From: Hirudo medicinalis
Taxonomy: Eukaryota > Annelida > Clitellata > Hirudinida > Hirudinidae
Length of the DNA: 22,876 nt
Reading direction: 5' to 3'
NCBI GenBank assembly: GCA_011800805.1
Contig: MPNW01000737.1
Span: 55,866 to 78,741, forward strand
Shown: positions 1 to 9,577 of the stretch, piece after piece
Position numbering within the stretch: the first letter of the stretch is position 1
How the letters are laid out: each line of letters begins with the position of its first letter
The notes under the pieces: model-generated
Databases searched by the model: none
What the model was told of the DNA's origin: nothing
The model's input: the letters and a program-made list of their open reading frames with translations, nothing else
Made by a program: the position numbers and the translations under genes

Positions 1-15
1 ATCGTCAGTCATAGA

Positions 16-72
16 TGTAGTCATTATAACCATCATCGTCGTCATCATAACCATCATCGTCATCGTCATCAC

Positions 73-148
<76 letters not shown>

Positions 149-255
149 GTCATCATCATCTTCATAGTTATCATCGTCGTCATCATCATCATCATCATCG
201 TCATCATCATCTTCATAGTTATCATCGTCGTCGTCGTCATCGTCATCATCATCAA
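16..255. repeat. Imperfect (ATC)n/(GTC)n microsatellite
   Basis: About 240 bp of CAT/CGT triplets, interrupted by CTTCATAGTTATCATCGTCG at two places about 51 bp apart (near 160 and 211), which shows an internal tandem duplication. On the minus strand it reads as poly-aspartate with two NYED interruptions, but there is no in-frame ATG, so I treat it as a microsatellite and not as a protein. Confidence 0.9.
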
Positions 256-690
256 CACCGAGCACGAGATGTATGCTGGAAGGCAGGCCTTAGCCAAGTC
301 CTTTTAAAGGAGCTTTATTGCGTCACCGTGACGCCACAGTCCACCCAACCCCGCCCCCCAAAAAAAAGAGAGGGGGGGATGGAGATGGCCGAGCTGAGCC
401 GAGAGCGGCTGACAGGGAAAACCCGGAAGAGTTTGTCATCGTTAATATTTTACTGCTATTTATTCGGGCGTAATTATGGCCAGTCATAATAAATACATAG
501 AGGCATAATTAACACCCATGGAATGTCTGGGTAGCTGGTGATTGCAACTGGGTAGTTGGGTGGGTGGCCGTTATCTTCCCTGTCAGTTACGAGCGGAGCT
601 ACTCTGGATGAGATGAGTGAGTAGGAGTAAAATTTTAGGAGTAGAATTTTAAAAATTAAAATCTAAAAATTTCATAAAATAATATCAGAT
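256..690. other. Intergenic stretch with a 15-bp palindrome
   Basis: No convincing gene is seen. It is more GC-rich than the surroundings between 280 and 600. It holds a perfect odd palindrome, GCGTCAC-C-GTGACGC (320-334), with TGACG half-sites typical of bZIP binding, then an A8/G-run tract (359-379). It could be a regulatory region for a minus-strand gene, but nothing proves this. Confidence 0.4.
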
Positions 691-714
691 ATAATAATAA
701 TAATAATAATAATA
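691..714. repeat. (AAT)n microsatellite
   Basis: A short, nearly pure AAT/TAA triplet run. Confidence 0.85.
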
Positions 715-724
715 AAATAATTTA

Positions 725-1009
725 AAAAAATAATAATAACGCTACTGGACACGCTTTACAAACCAGCCTTTGGCTACTCAAACAACCCCAAACCCAGTCC
801 CAGCTACAACCACCCATCCATCCAAACCCCCCCTCCTCCTCCTTCTCCCCAAAACCTAAAACTACCCAGTCGTCCAAATTCGTCTCCTTTTTTACATTTT
901 TAGACGATGAGTTCTGGAGAGGATTGATCGAACTGCAGAGGACGCCATCATCATCGTCGTCGTCGTCGTCGTCATCATTATCATCACCAACGTCATTCAA
1001 AGGTGACAT
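725..1009 (-). CDS. Possible acidic coding exon, unrecognised
   Basis: The minus strand is open for 95 codons from an ATG at 1009 in a good context (ATCGCC before it). The product would begin MSPLNDVGDDND, run into an aspartate tract written by GAT/GAC triplets (946-987), then read as a mixed-composition segment with DDWVVL at residues 46-51, then a Gly/Trp-rich tail. DDWVVL fits the acidic LC3-interacting (LIR) pattern W-x-x-L. The tail looks less like protein, so a real exon might end near DDWVVL. No family is recognised. The aspartate tract is also what a microsatellite would give by chance, so this is weak. Confidence 0.25.
946..987. repeat. (ATC)/(GTC) microsatellite
   Basis: Blocks of ATC, then GTC, then ATC triplets. 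It lies about 90 bp from an array of the opposite orientation (1078-1148). Confidence 0.85.
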
Positions 1010-1077
1010 GGCGATCGGTATTATTTTCCATTGGCATTATTAAATCCTCTTTCCATTTATACGTTCGAGGCATGATT

Positions 1078-1148
1078 ATGATGATGACCACGACGATGAC
1101 GATGATGATGACGACGATGATGATGATGATGATGATGACGATGACGAC
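1078..1148. repeat. (GAT)/(GAC) microsatellite
   Basis: About 70 bp of ATG/ACG triplets, the reverse complement of the array at 946-987. The pair forms an imperfect inverted repeat around a 90-bp spacer. Confidence 0.85.
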
Positions 1149-1222
1149 TTAATGCTGATTATAGTGCTCAGATTATAATTTCCTTAATGATCAGTCATGA
1201 TGTCATTTGGTCATTCATTTAT

Positions 1223-1223
1223 N
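1223..1223. other. Single N, probable assembly join
   Basis: One ambiguous base at the exact point where the retrotransposon-like reading frame on the minus strand ends. This suggests a contig join or a repeat-induced break and not a lone base-call failure. Confidence 0.5.
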
Positions 1224-1389
1224 GCGAAAGGACTCCTTCGAGGCTCGAATAAGGAAGTTTTCGAAGCATATCGTAGTGTATTCCATCAGGTCCTGGGGAG
1301 GAGTTCCCGCATTTCCGGAGTGCTTCGTGAATCTCAGTAATACTTATCGGAGTGCGAGCGGTAGCCAGAGGCTCTTTATAGTCAACATT
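1224..1389 (-). mobile_element. Non-LTR retrotransposon reverse transcriptase fragment
   Basis: Read on the minus strand from 1389 down to the N, the frame is open and gives about 55 residues. It includes ITEIHEALRKCGNSSPGPDG, followed directly by IHYDMLRKLP. The SPGPDGI..xML..LP pattern is the start of the reverse-transcriptase domain of jockey/RTE-type LINEs (family knowledge). A TAG stop lies just upstream (1390-1392), and the copy is cut by the N at 1223, so only a fragment remains. Local GC content is higher than the flanks, as expected for a recent insertion. Only the RT N-terminal motif is present. The catalytic motif is absent, so it cannot be autonomous. Confidence 0.8.
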
Positions 1390-1790
1390 CTATTGTCTTC
1401 TGGCGCGCTCCACTCTGATTAGCTCTCACCACAACAAATAATTAGTTTTATAAAACCAATTATAAACTCAAGCCCCGTCATTTATTACAATATTATGAAG
1501 CAGTGCTCAAAAAATATTTGAGATTTAAAAGTAGAGGTCTTTCTCCAGAAATTGTCATGATATTAAATACAAATTAAAACTAAAATATCAAATTTTACTT
1601 GTACATATAGATTCATTTTTTTAATGAAAATTATAAAAATAATGTTTATGAGAAACGTAAAAGTATATCGAATAATTGTATTAAAAATGTATCGATCATG
1701 AACCTTCAACCAACTGTTCATCATGAAAGTTCACCGCGCGAGTGCTTAAGAAGATTGAGTGCACCCATCCAGAAAAGGCCAAAAATCAGA
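1390..1790. other. AT-rich intergenic stretch with a dispersed-repeat tail
   Basis: No gene is seen. It contains a near-perfect hairpin (1437-1462: ATAATT / palindromic GTTTTATAAAAC / AATTAT) and a 25-base segment (1470-1494, AAGCCCCGTC then TTTATTACAATA) that recurs at 21701-21725. The rest is unassigned upstream DNA of the BPI-like gene. Confidence 0.5.
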
Positions 1791-1825
1791 TTTAAAAGGC
1801 TGACTGTAAGTTGAGTTGCTTCAGT
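1791..1825 (+). promoter_or_regulatory. Core promoter of the BPI-like gene (TATA + TCAGT Inr)
   Basis: TTTAAAAG at 1791-1798 is followed by TCAGT at 1821-1825, so the A of the initiator lies 32 bases after the TATA start. That is the expected arthropod core-promoter spacing. The start codon follows at 1878, leaving a 5' UTR of about 55 bases. Confidence 0.55.
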
Positions 1826-1877
1826 GAAGCTTATTCTCTAAACTTTTGTCTGTATTGCAAAGTTGTCCAAGGCGAAT

Positions 1878-4749
1878 ATGAGGATCCTTGTGCCTGTAGC
1901 TTTGTTCTGCAACATTATTGTGGGTAAGAAATATATTTTTCAGATTTAACTTTTTCACTAATTTAACGCAGGATCTTATAACTCTAGAAATTATTCTTGT
2001 GTGAATAAATACAAATTAATAAATGTATTCGGGAAAAAGTTTTATTTTAAAAATATAATGATTTCTAAATGTAATTAATTTTTGACTTTTTCTTGGTATT
2101 ACTTCTAGGGGATCCAGGAATCCTCAGTGGCCTCTCAAGAAGTGGGTTAAATTATTATTCCAAGGTCTTAGGGACTGTGTGCAAGCGAGAAATAGAAGCA
2201 GGAAAAACTCACTTTAGCAATCCCTTCTATTTGTCTGTTGATGGCGTGGAAGGATACGTGACGGATTTAAAGGTTGGTGGAGTAAATCTAAAATAGGTTT
2301 AATTGAATTGTTTTAACAAAACCGTTACTTAATTATATCACAGATGAATTAAGTTTTTTTTTTAATTTTTAACAACCAGGTCAAAAATATTCGCATCCCA
2401 ACTCCAGTCACAGAAACAATACCAGGAAAAGGTATACTGACTTCTGTCAGTGATGTGTCTTTCACATATGACGCAAAGGTGGAAAAAGTGAAGGTCAAGA
2501 ACATGGTATACAGTGACCTAAGGGCATTTGAGGTACTGGTTCAGAAGGTTAATGTGACGATGATCACAAGATTCTATAATAAACATGGAAGACCAGAGCT
2601 TGAAATTCTGTCTTGCAATGCCACGTCAGGCCATATCCAACCAGAATTTGGAAGGATTGCATACCAAATTTTATTCACGTGAGTTTTATATGTTAGTTAA
2701 GATGATGAAAAAAGTTAAATTGGTGACAAGTTGATAAATATTTTTTGAATTGTTAATTAACTTTTGAGCAACATGGCAAAATGTTCTAAGTATTAATTTT
2801 ATAAATGTTCTAAGTGTAATTACTATCGTGAAGTCATTTCTTAATATTAACTGTAAAAGTTACGTTAACTAAAGCATATTTTGTTATGAGAATAGTATTA
2901 AATAATAATTAATTACCCGAATTAATAGACTTAAATGAAGGTACATTGCAAGGTCTGAAGCTAATCACTCAAGTGCTGTTATTGTTATTGCTATGTTTCT
3001 AAAACAAGCTTCTGCTCCAATTAAAATTATTCTGTTAAAAAACTTGAACATTTGTGGAAGGATTGAGGTTTATTAGCTACCAGGAATTATTTTATGAATG
3101 CAGCATGTTTTGTATAACAATATATTTTCTGAAGAAATCAGTGTGGATTTTTGTCATTGTCATTTCTGGTTAACTGATTACTAGATAAGAGAGATTTTAT
3201 TGATTTAAATTTGATTTTTATTAACATTCCAAACTCTTACATTTGAAGATTTATGACTTAAACATTCCACTTTATCTCTCCAAAAGCGATACAGTTAGAG
3301 AATATGGCAGAAACATTGATGCTGCCATATGCCACCAGGTGCAACAAACTGTCAATCACTTTGTGTCGAGGAAATTCAAGTCTCTTCAATTGAAAACAAA
3401 GGTCCACAACTTCATGCTGGACTACTCTCTGGACCTAAATTTTGCCACTGGTCAGGATTCTTTGAAGTTGTTTCAAAAGACTAACTTTGAAAATGAAATA
3501 TACCCCGCTGGTAGTTTGGTGCGAAGCTTATAATTTTGATAAATTAAATTTTTATAGTATTTATTGTATCGATAATAACAGACAAATTTTAATAATAGAC
3601 TGATGTCAGAAGAATAAAACTGCCACTGCCAAAGATGTTTGGAGTATCGTGCACCGATGCAGTCATCAACAACTACCTGAGGGTTCTTTACGGGGATGAA
3701 AACTTATCATTTTCAGAAAAAGTGACCGTTATAAACTTGGTATGTATGGACATGAATACTGTGCACTAATTTTTAAGCCTTCACTAGACATTGGAAAACA
3801 TAGAATATTCTCAGTAACTTAAAGAAAAATAATAACTACCTGTAATGAAAGGTGAATAAGTAGTATATATAATTTTAATAATTATTTCTAAGAATAACAT
3901 AACATTAATAATGTCTATTCATTATTTATAAAAAGCATTCATGACTTGAGAGGTGTAGAATCATTAACTAGTGAACTACCACAAAGACTTTAGCATTTCC
4001 TGTGGTTGGCTTTTAATTGGAAATTCTTCAAATGCAGGAATGCATGAATTCAACTTTATGAATCTTATTTTCCCAATCATTTATATTCAGTTAATTTATC
4101 TCTTGTAATTAAATTGACCATTTTATCAGCACTGCTGCTATTATGATTTCCCGAATTTTGTTATCATTATTTATTATTGATTTAATCATCAGGAATTGGC
4201 AAAATTTCTAGGACTCCAGGAAGTTGAGAAAAATGATGTTCTTGAATTTAAATTCAACATCTACAAGATTCCAATAGCAACCATTACATCCACGGGCATT
4301 CTTGTTCATGCAAACGGTTAGTGTTACCGAAGCCTTGAAATTTCATTATGGCTTTCCTTATCTTTTTTTCATTAACTTAAATATAAAATGATGTAACAAT
4401 TAAATTACCACAGGCTCTGTGAACATTTCATCCAAGACGTCCGGTGCAAATGGTGTTCTCTTGCTCTGCAAATCACAATGTTGGCATTTCTTCTGACTTC
4501 CGCAAATTAGTTTTTCAAGTTAAGGACATATCCCTTTATCTGACCAATCCTGACAAGCCGGCATTTGACTTCAGTAACTTTAAAGAAGTCATGGAACTAA
4601 GAAAGGCGGTTAAGTTATTGCAGTTGAAGGCTGAATTGGAGATTCCTATGATGACTGGCCTATCTCTAGCCAGAGCTTCTCTCCAATTGAACCCACCTTG
4701 CATCACAGCAAACTCTGATCTGGCTGTTGATGATGATTTCTTTTACTAA
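1878..4749 (+). CDS. BPI/LBP-family lipid-binding protein, seven exons, frame-disrupted as read
   Basis: The exons are 1878-1923, 2109-2272, 2380-2678, 3249-3518, 3599-3739, 4193-4316 and 4414-4749, joined at GT-AG borders. They encode about 460 residues, the usual size of bactericidal/permeability-increasing and LPS-binding proteins. Exon 1 gives a signal peptide (MRILVPVALFCNIIV). GLSRSGLNYYSKVLG (exon 2) matches the N-terminal BPI helix, the Cys pair (LSC in exon 3, AIC in exon 4) matches the conserved disulfide, and VGISSDFRKLVFQVKDISL is the C-terminal BPI strand pattern. The protein would be secreted and bind bacterial lipids (family inference). Two joints fail: exon 3 ends in phase 2 but exon 4 needs phase 0, and the last exon needs a one-base shift near 4440-4460. 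This is either a decayed copy or assembly indels. Exons and family are well supported; intactness is not. Confidence 0.75.
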
Positions 4750-4929
4750 GTTTTTGAAATCATTGTTTTATCCTTCAGTTTGAAGGAAATAAGAATGACA
4801 GTGACATTCGAATGACATATTCTATCTTTATTTCATGTATCCATTTCATATATAAAGATTATGTGCATTGCACTGATTATTTGACTGCCTTCTGACTGCT
4901 CTGGTTTGTTATAGTGCCTTGACATCCTA

Positions 4930-4966
<37 letters not shown>

Positions 4967-5663
4967 TTAAATATTGGCTGATTGAATTTGAATGTTGAAT
5001 TTGCACGTACATATACAGGCATATCCATTGATTTATGACATTGATTCATTGGCGGCTCTTCCAATTGTTAGGTTTGAGAAAGAAACTTGAGTGGAATTAA
5101 TGTCAGCATGATATCATTTTGACTAAATATTGTCTGCATTGGAAATATTTTTGATACAAGATAAGCACACCTAAAGTGCATACATGTGTATTTGTTATGT
5201 TGCTAGCTTGAAATTATCCGACATTATTTGAATTTGTGGATGTGAATCTATTTCTGGGCATAAGTTTTTCTTTTGTTAAAGGTGTCTTTGTTGTCACCTT
5301 TGCTCTGCATCTTTCATGCAAGGACTTTCTTAAATCATGTACAAGATTTCTTTATGTGATTGCATTTTCATTTGGGTCTTTTCCTATTTTGAATGTTCAC
5401 AATCTTCATTATGCAAGGAATTCATGAAACCAATTATAAAATTTGCCTTTTGATACTCAGTTCAACTGCTTTGACATTGGTTTGGCATAGTCTTTGCTGT
5501 CAATGCTTTAAAGTGTTTTACATTTATGTGCTATTGAATATCCACTGTTGGGATTATTTGTTCCGTTTTCCTCTGTGTTTTTGTTGGCTGGAATTCAGGA
5601 TGTTCCAATGTTATCTGGATATGCCTTGCATATTGCAAGTGATTGAACCTTTAAATGAATAAA
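4750..5663 (+). other. 3' UTR and downstream of the BPI-like gene
   Basis: AT-rich, no gene recognised. The hydrophobic open frames between 5236 and 5662 lack ATG-supported protein character. It includes a TA dinucleotide array (4932-4962) and a canonical AATAAA at 5658-5663, which could end a long 3' UTR. A nearer poly(A) signal is not evident. Confidence 0.45.
4932..4962. repeat. (TA)n microsatellite
   Basis: About 15 uninterrupted TA units. Confidence 0.9.
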
Positions 5664-5841
5664 CATTGGAAGATTAATTGCAAACATGTTTGGAGTTGTG
5701 ATGGTAATTGAGGGTCCTCAAGTAGAACCATGGCATTGAGCGAGTTGTTGAAAATTACTAAATGCTCCTGAAAACGTTTGAAAGTTCTTAAGGACATTCT
5801 TCAATGGCTCTTAATCCAGCATAAAATGCTCTTCGTTACTG

Positions 5842-5890
5842 AGGATGGATGGATGGATGGATGGATGGATGGATGGATGGATGGATGGAT
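5842..5890. repeat. (GGAT)n microsatellite
   Basis: About 12 perfect GGAT units. Confidence 0.95.
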
Positions 5891-6015
5891 GTGAATGTGA
5901 ATATAAATATGTCTGAATATGAATGTGAATGTCTGAATATGAATATGAATATGAATCTGAATATGAATGTGAATATCTGAATATGAATGTGAATATGAAT
6001 CTGAATATGACTGTG
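5891..6015. repeat. GAATAT/GAATGT/GAATCT hexamer minisatellite
   Basis: About 20 imperfect hexamers of the form GAATNT, with occasional GTCT slips, running directly from the GGAT array up to the N at 6016. Confidence 0.85.
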
Positions 6016-6016
6016 N
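6016..6016. other. Single N, probable contig join
   Basis: The base after this N starts a 127-base segment that recurs exactly as the last 127 bases of the window. This points to an assembly-graph join. Confidence 0.65.
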
Positions 6017-6143
6017 CGGATGATTTGAGCATTTTAAAGACTTCGTTGAGGATGATGACTGATCCATCTCATGGAAGGAACTCTGTTCTTTATTAGATTA
6101 GTGGAGCATAATGGATGGAAGGATGGATGTATGGGCGGATGGA
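6017..6143 (+). repeat. 127-bp exact repeat, copy 1
   Basis: Identical base for base to 22750-22876. It starts CGGATGATTTGAGC and ends in GGAT/GGAC-type repeats. The flanks to the left of the two copies differ. Confidence 0.95.
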
Positions 6144-6173
6144 CGGACGGACGGACGGACGGACGGACGGACG
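6136..6173. repeat. (GGAC)n microsatellite
   Basis: About nine GGAC units after a short GGAT run; the only difference from the GGAT array at 5842-5890 is T to C. Confidence 0.9.
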
Positions 6174-7357
6174 GCATATGTTAAACTTTTACAGTTCAAG
6201 AAATGGAAAAATCGAATTTTTGACCCTGGTAGTAAGGGTTAGCAAGAGATTTTCATTTGAAGAATTTTGGATTTCGAGAAAATAATGCATAAAGTCTTCA
6301 TAAGAAACGATTTATTTATTTATTCCAGCCATTACTGAAAGACGAATTGCAGACAAAATGTTTAAGGCTCTTTAATAGTAACTAAACATTAACGAAGAGG
6401 AATATAGAGTTTTAATATGAATATGGAATGTTATATTTATTTTTATTTGATTAATAGTTACATTTTTTTTTATTTATTTATAAGATTTGTATATATAATT
6501 TGAGCTATTTTATCTCATTAATATTCGTGAGTGCCTCATTGGCTGCGTAATGTGATTCGAAGATTCGATCTTGAAGTGCTTACTCCGCTCGAGTTTAGTT
6601 AGGGTTTAGGTAAATAAAATTAATATTCGTATTCGGATTACCGGCATAAAATTTTACACATCTTTCCGTTAGAAATATATTGGATAATTTAACTTTAATT
6701 TGAGCGCTTTATATATATATACAATGTAAACGGAAACATTGCACTCAGAGGCAGCAGTTGATATTTTATTATTATTATCGTTATTATTATTATTATTATT
6801 ATTATTTTTAGACATTATTAGACGTTTTTAAATTTAAAATTTATGTATGAGTATATAAACACAATAACATTTGAACTATATGTTAATTCTGTTTATGTCG
6901 AACCTAAAATGAATATGAATGTGGATGCTTATATGATTATAACTATATCAAAATCCATACGAGCGGTGGTTTAGAAGTGGTCGGCTAGTTGTTTGGTGAA
7001 GTTTCTTGTTTTTTTTTGCCATAAAACTGGTTCCATGGTTTGAACTGGGGACATAAGAACAAAAGGTTTCACTTTGTAATCTTGTTGAGGCTTTAAGTTA
7101 TTTATGTGTAAAATAATGTCATTTTGGGAGAGCAATTACTACGTGATTTTCATATCACCTGACCGTCCAATAAATATGCAAGTTCAGTAAAACTATTGGG
7201 CTATTTATATTTATGCACGATGATGTATTATTTCCAGGATGAAGAATGTACATTTTAAAACAAATAGTTTAGAATTTTTGCCTTCGTTCGTGACTTTAAA
7301 AATTGTAAATTAAATAACATTTTGTCAAATACTTGTGAAGTTGCTTATAACTTACAG
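6174..7357. other. AT-rich intergenic stretch, possibly with a 5' UTR intron
   Basis: No coding sequence is recognised. It holds a TTA microsatellite (6766-6808). Its right end (up to 7357) has a good 3' splice site (CTTATAACTTACAG), so part of it is probably an intron in the 5' UTR of the zinc-finger gene. The first exon was not found. Confidence 0.45.
6766..6808. repeat. (TTA)n microsatellite
   Basis: About 14 TTA units with one TCG interruption. Confidence 0.9.
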
Positions 7358-7366
7358 GATAAAGTT

Positions 7367-9052
7367 ATGTCTGGCTTAACATTGCATATAAAAGAAGGTG
7401 CAGGCATGCCCCATAATGCAAGTGAATGCCTCTCAAGTGAACTTTTCAACAAACCAGATATTGGTTGCAGTGAAAAAGGCAGTGAGTTTTGCAATGTCAT
7501 TGATGACACTGATTTCATCTGTGAAGAAGTCGTTGTAGAAAGTCCAGCTGCAAAACCGAATGGCATGAAAATCTTTGATGCTTCACTTGACAATGAAGTC
7601 ATTTGCATTGAAGACTCAGAAGATGAAACTCCTTGCAGTCAAAACTTGGGACCAGTTGGCAATAGAAATGTTCTCATCCATGTGCCTAAAGAGAATGGTA
7701 ATAATTTGGAATTTCTACATCCAGATTCAAGATCCATCTTGTCTCTCACCAGCATAAATGGAAATCCAGAGATTGAAAAAGTGTTGTGTGACATTGGCTT
7801 CAACTTGATTTTGTGTAAATTTTTTTCAAATAATGACATAAACAATGAGGATTCCATGAATCATTTGAATGTCCCACTAAAGTATTGTAAGTGTGGTTTT
7901 AAAAGTGAATCTGCCTTAATATTTAATAGTCATGTAAATTTGCTGGATGGCATTCCATTAAAATGCTGCCTGTGTAAGAATTTCTCAGCCAGACGACTAA
8001 AAAAACTTGCCATACACATGAAGAACGTGCATGCTGTTCCCGAATATTGGGTTGAGAAATATCCATTGTACCAGTGCCACTTTTGTGAACACAATGCCAA
8101 CACTCCTACTGCTCTGAAGAAACACAAGAGAAATTGCACTTCTAAGTTTACCCTGAATTCAAACCTAGCACCTCGACATGAGGAACAGCAAAGTTTGTTT
8201 CTTGATGACATTTCAAAATCCTCACGAAGTTTCTCTGTCAACCCGATGAATGGTGCTTCAGGGATTGGCATTTCAGTAAATAATGTTCTTCCCACATCTC
8301 AAACCACTCAGGCATCTGTCATTGTCCCAAATGGTAAAGGGCACAAAAACATCTCCCAACTTATAGAGTGTGGCTACTGCAAAGCCTCCTTGAAGGATCT
8401 TTCATCTTTAGGAGTCCACATGGAGGTTGTGCACAACATTCAGTACTCTTTCGAATCATCAGCTCCTGAATTTTCCTTGAAAGATAGGCCCTCTCTAGTC
8501 ATTCTGGATGAAGGGGTCAGCATTGGGAAAAGTTGTGATTTGAAGGACTGCGATCAACTGTCTCTTTCCTTATCCTCTCCAGGATCCACAAGCAGAACAG
8601 ACATGGATGTGGAAAAAGAACTTGCAAAGATGGCCCTCAGGAGGGAATGCTTGTGGTGCTGCCAGAGGTTTGAAAATTTAGAAATGTTCGAAGATCACAT
8701 GGTCAAGGAGCACGACGATTTGAAGTGCGACATCGAAGGTTTCTGGCTGGCAATTGAAGCAGGCCTGAGGGAATGCTCCGGATCAAAAACAGCTCTCAAA
8801 AAGGTCTGTCCTTGGTGCTCGCAGTCATTTGAAACTTCCTCATCTTGTCACAGGCACATCTTGAATCAGCACTGGAAGTTACATCTGGAAGAGTGTCAAT
8901 GGTGCTGCAACATCACCACTCTGCAGCTTCCTTATTTGAGTATGCATAACGGTGATATGGATGTCGATGGTCTTGAGTCTGTGAACGAAAGTGATAACAC
9001 ATCATCATCCTCATTTTTGTCAGACATTGATTCAAAGGAAGTTCTGAGATAG
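7367..9052 (+). CDS. C2H2 zinc-finger protein with a SUMO-interacting motif
   Basis: A single open coding exon of 561 residues from the ATG at 7367. The ATG was chosen because it is the first in frame and lies just after the splice acceptor ending at 7357. The acidic N-terminal half carries VICIEDSEDE (78-87), a textbook SUMO-interacting pattern of hydrophobic core plus acidic/Ser tail. Finger-like units follow: C174/C176..H189 (degenerate), C200/C203..H217/H222, C237/C240..H253..C257 (C2HC), C335/C338..H351/H356, C428/C431..H444/H449, C481/C484..H497/H502, and a lone CQWC at 510-513. Two fingers share an unusual CxWC(C/S) knuckle. Nuclear DNA or protein binding is inferred from the family. 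The fingers are spaced irregularly and lack TGEKP linkers, so it is not a KRAB- or poly-finger type. No orthologue is recognised. Confidence 0.85.
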   Translation: MSGLTLHIKEGAGMPHNASECLSSELFNKPDIGCSEKGSEFCNVIDDTDFICEEVVVESPAAKPNGMKIFDASLDNEVICIEDSEDETPCSQNLGPVGNRNVLIHVPKENGNNLEFLHPDSRSILSLTSINGNPEIEKVLCDIGFNLILCKFFSNNDINNEDSMNHLNVPLKYCKCGFKSESALIFNSHVNLLDGIPLKCCLCKNFSARRLKKLAIHMKNVHAVPEYWVEKYPLYQCHFCEHNANTPTALKKHKRNCTSKFTLNSNLAPRHEEQQSLFLDDISKSSRSFSVNPMNGASGIGISVNNVLPTSQTTQASVIVPNGKGHKNISQLIECGYCKASLKDLSSLGVHMEVVHNIQYSFESSAPEFSLKDRPSLVILDEGVSIGKSCDLKDCDQLSLSLSSPGSTSRTDMDVEKELAKMALRRECLWCCQRFENLEMFEDHMVKEHDDLKCDIEGFWLAIEAGLRECSGSKTALKKVCPWCSQSFETSSSCHRHILNQHWKLHLEECQWCCNITTLQLPYLSMHNGDMDVDGLESVNESDNTSSSSFLSDIDSKEVLR

Positions 9053-9577
9053 TTTTCAGTTTGCAAACAGTTGTATTTTTGAGGATTGCTAGATGCCATT
9101 TTTTTTTAAATTTTTGATAATTTTCGATAACAATTCATTAAAATGGATTGTGTTTGAATTATTGTTCGCGTTGAAATATGACTTAGTCGGGTACTCACTT
9201 AATTGGTGCCTTATGATGAACTAAAGAACTTTTTCGGCTAATGATAATTACTGCTAATTGCCAAAGGTCAAACGAAACCTCCTTGATGGAAAGCATCGCG
9301 GAGGTATTAGTTCGAAGTTTTCTGATAAATTGTGAATGCTAGGAATTCAGCTAGCGGTCCTGGACCAACCTCATTGGATTTTGTCATGTTCTGGAAGTAG
9401 GAGTCGTGGAGGGTCAAATGAAAAATTTTCTGAACTCCCACAGTCTTAGCTGCTAATTAATTTGGTTAAAACCTAATTCGATTGAAATTGATGAAACGGA
9501 TGGCATGATTTAGAGTGTCTAGGTTTTATAGCAGACGGGATGATTGCATCACCATAGAGTTACGTTACCAAACAAAC
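9053..9577. other. Zinc-finger 3' UTR and intergenic DNA
   Basis: ATTAAA near 9137 is a possible poly(A) signal for the zinc-finger gene. ACCTCC..GGAGGT (9278-9306) is a small hairpin. TTTTATAG at 9524-9531 lies about 50 bases before the ATG of the next gene and could be its TATA element. No coding sequence is seen. Confidence 0.4.

Noticed and set aside
5..265. Minus-strand poly-aspartate protein
   Set aside because: Only the reading of an ATC microsatellite, with no in-frame ATG.
1207..1422. Plus-strand open frame across the N
   Set aside because: It is the antisense of the reverse-transcriptase fragment and runs through an ambiguous base.
5236..5662. Hydrophobic plus-strand frames after the BPI-like gene
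   Set aside because: AT-rich composition, no domain, and they overlap each other in different frames; better explained as 3' UTR.
7930..8295. Minus-strand 121-codon frame
   Set aside because: Lies antisense within the zinc-finger coding exon, whose own frame has clear finger motifs.
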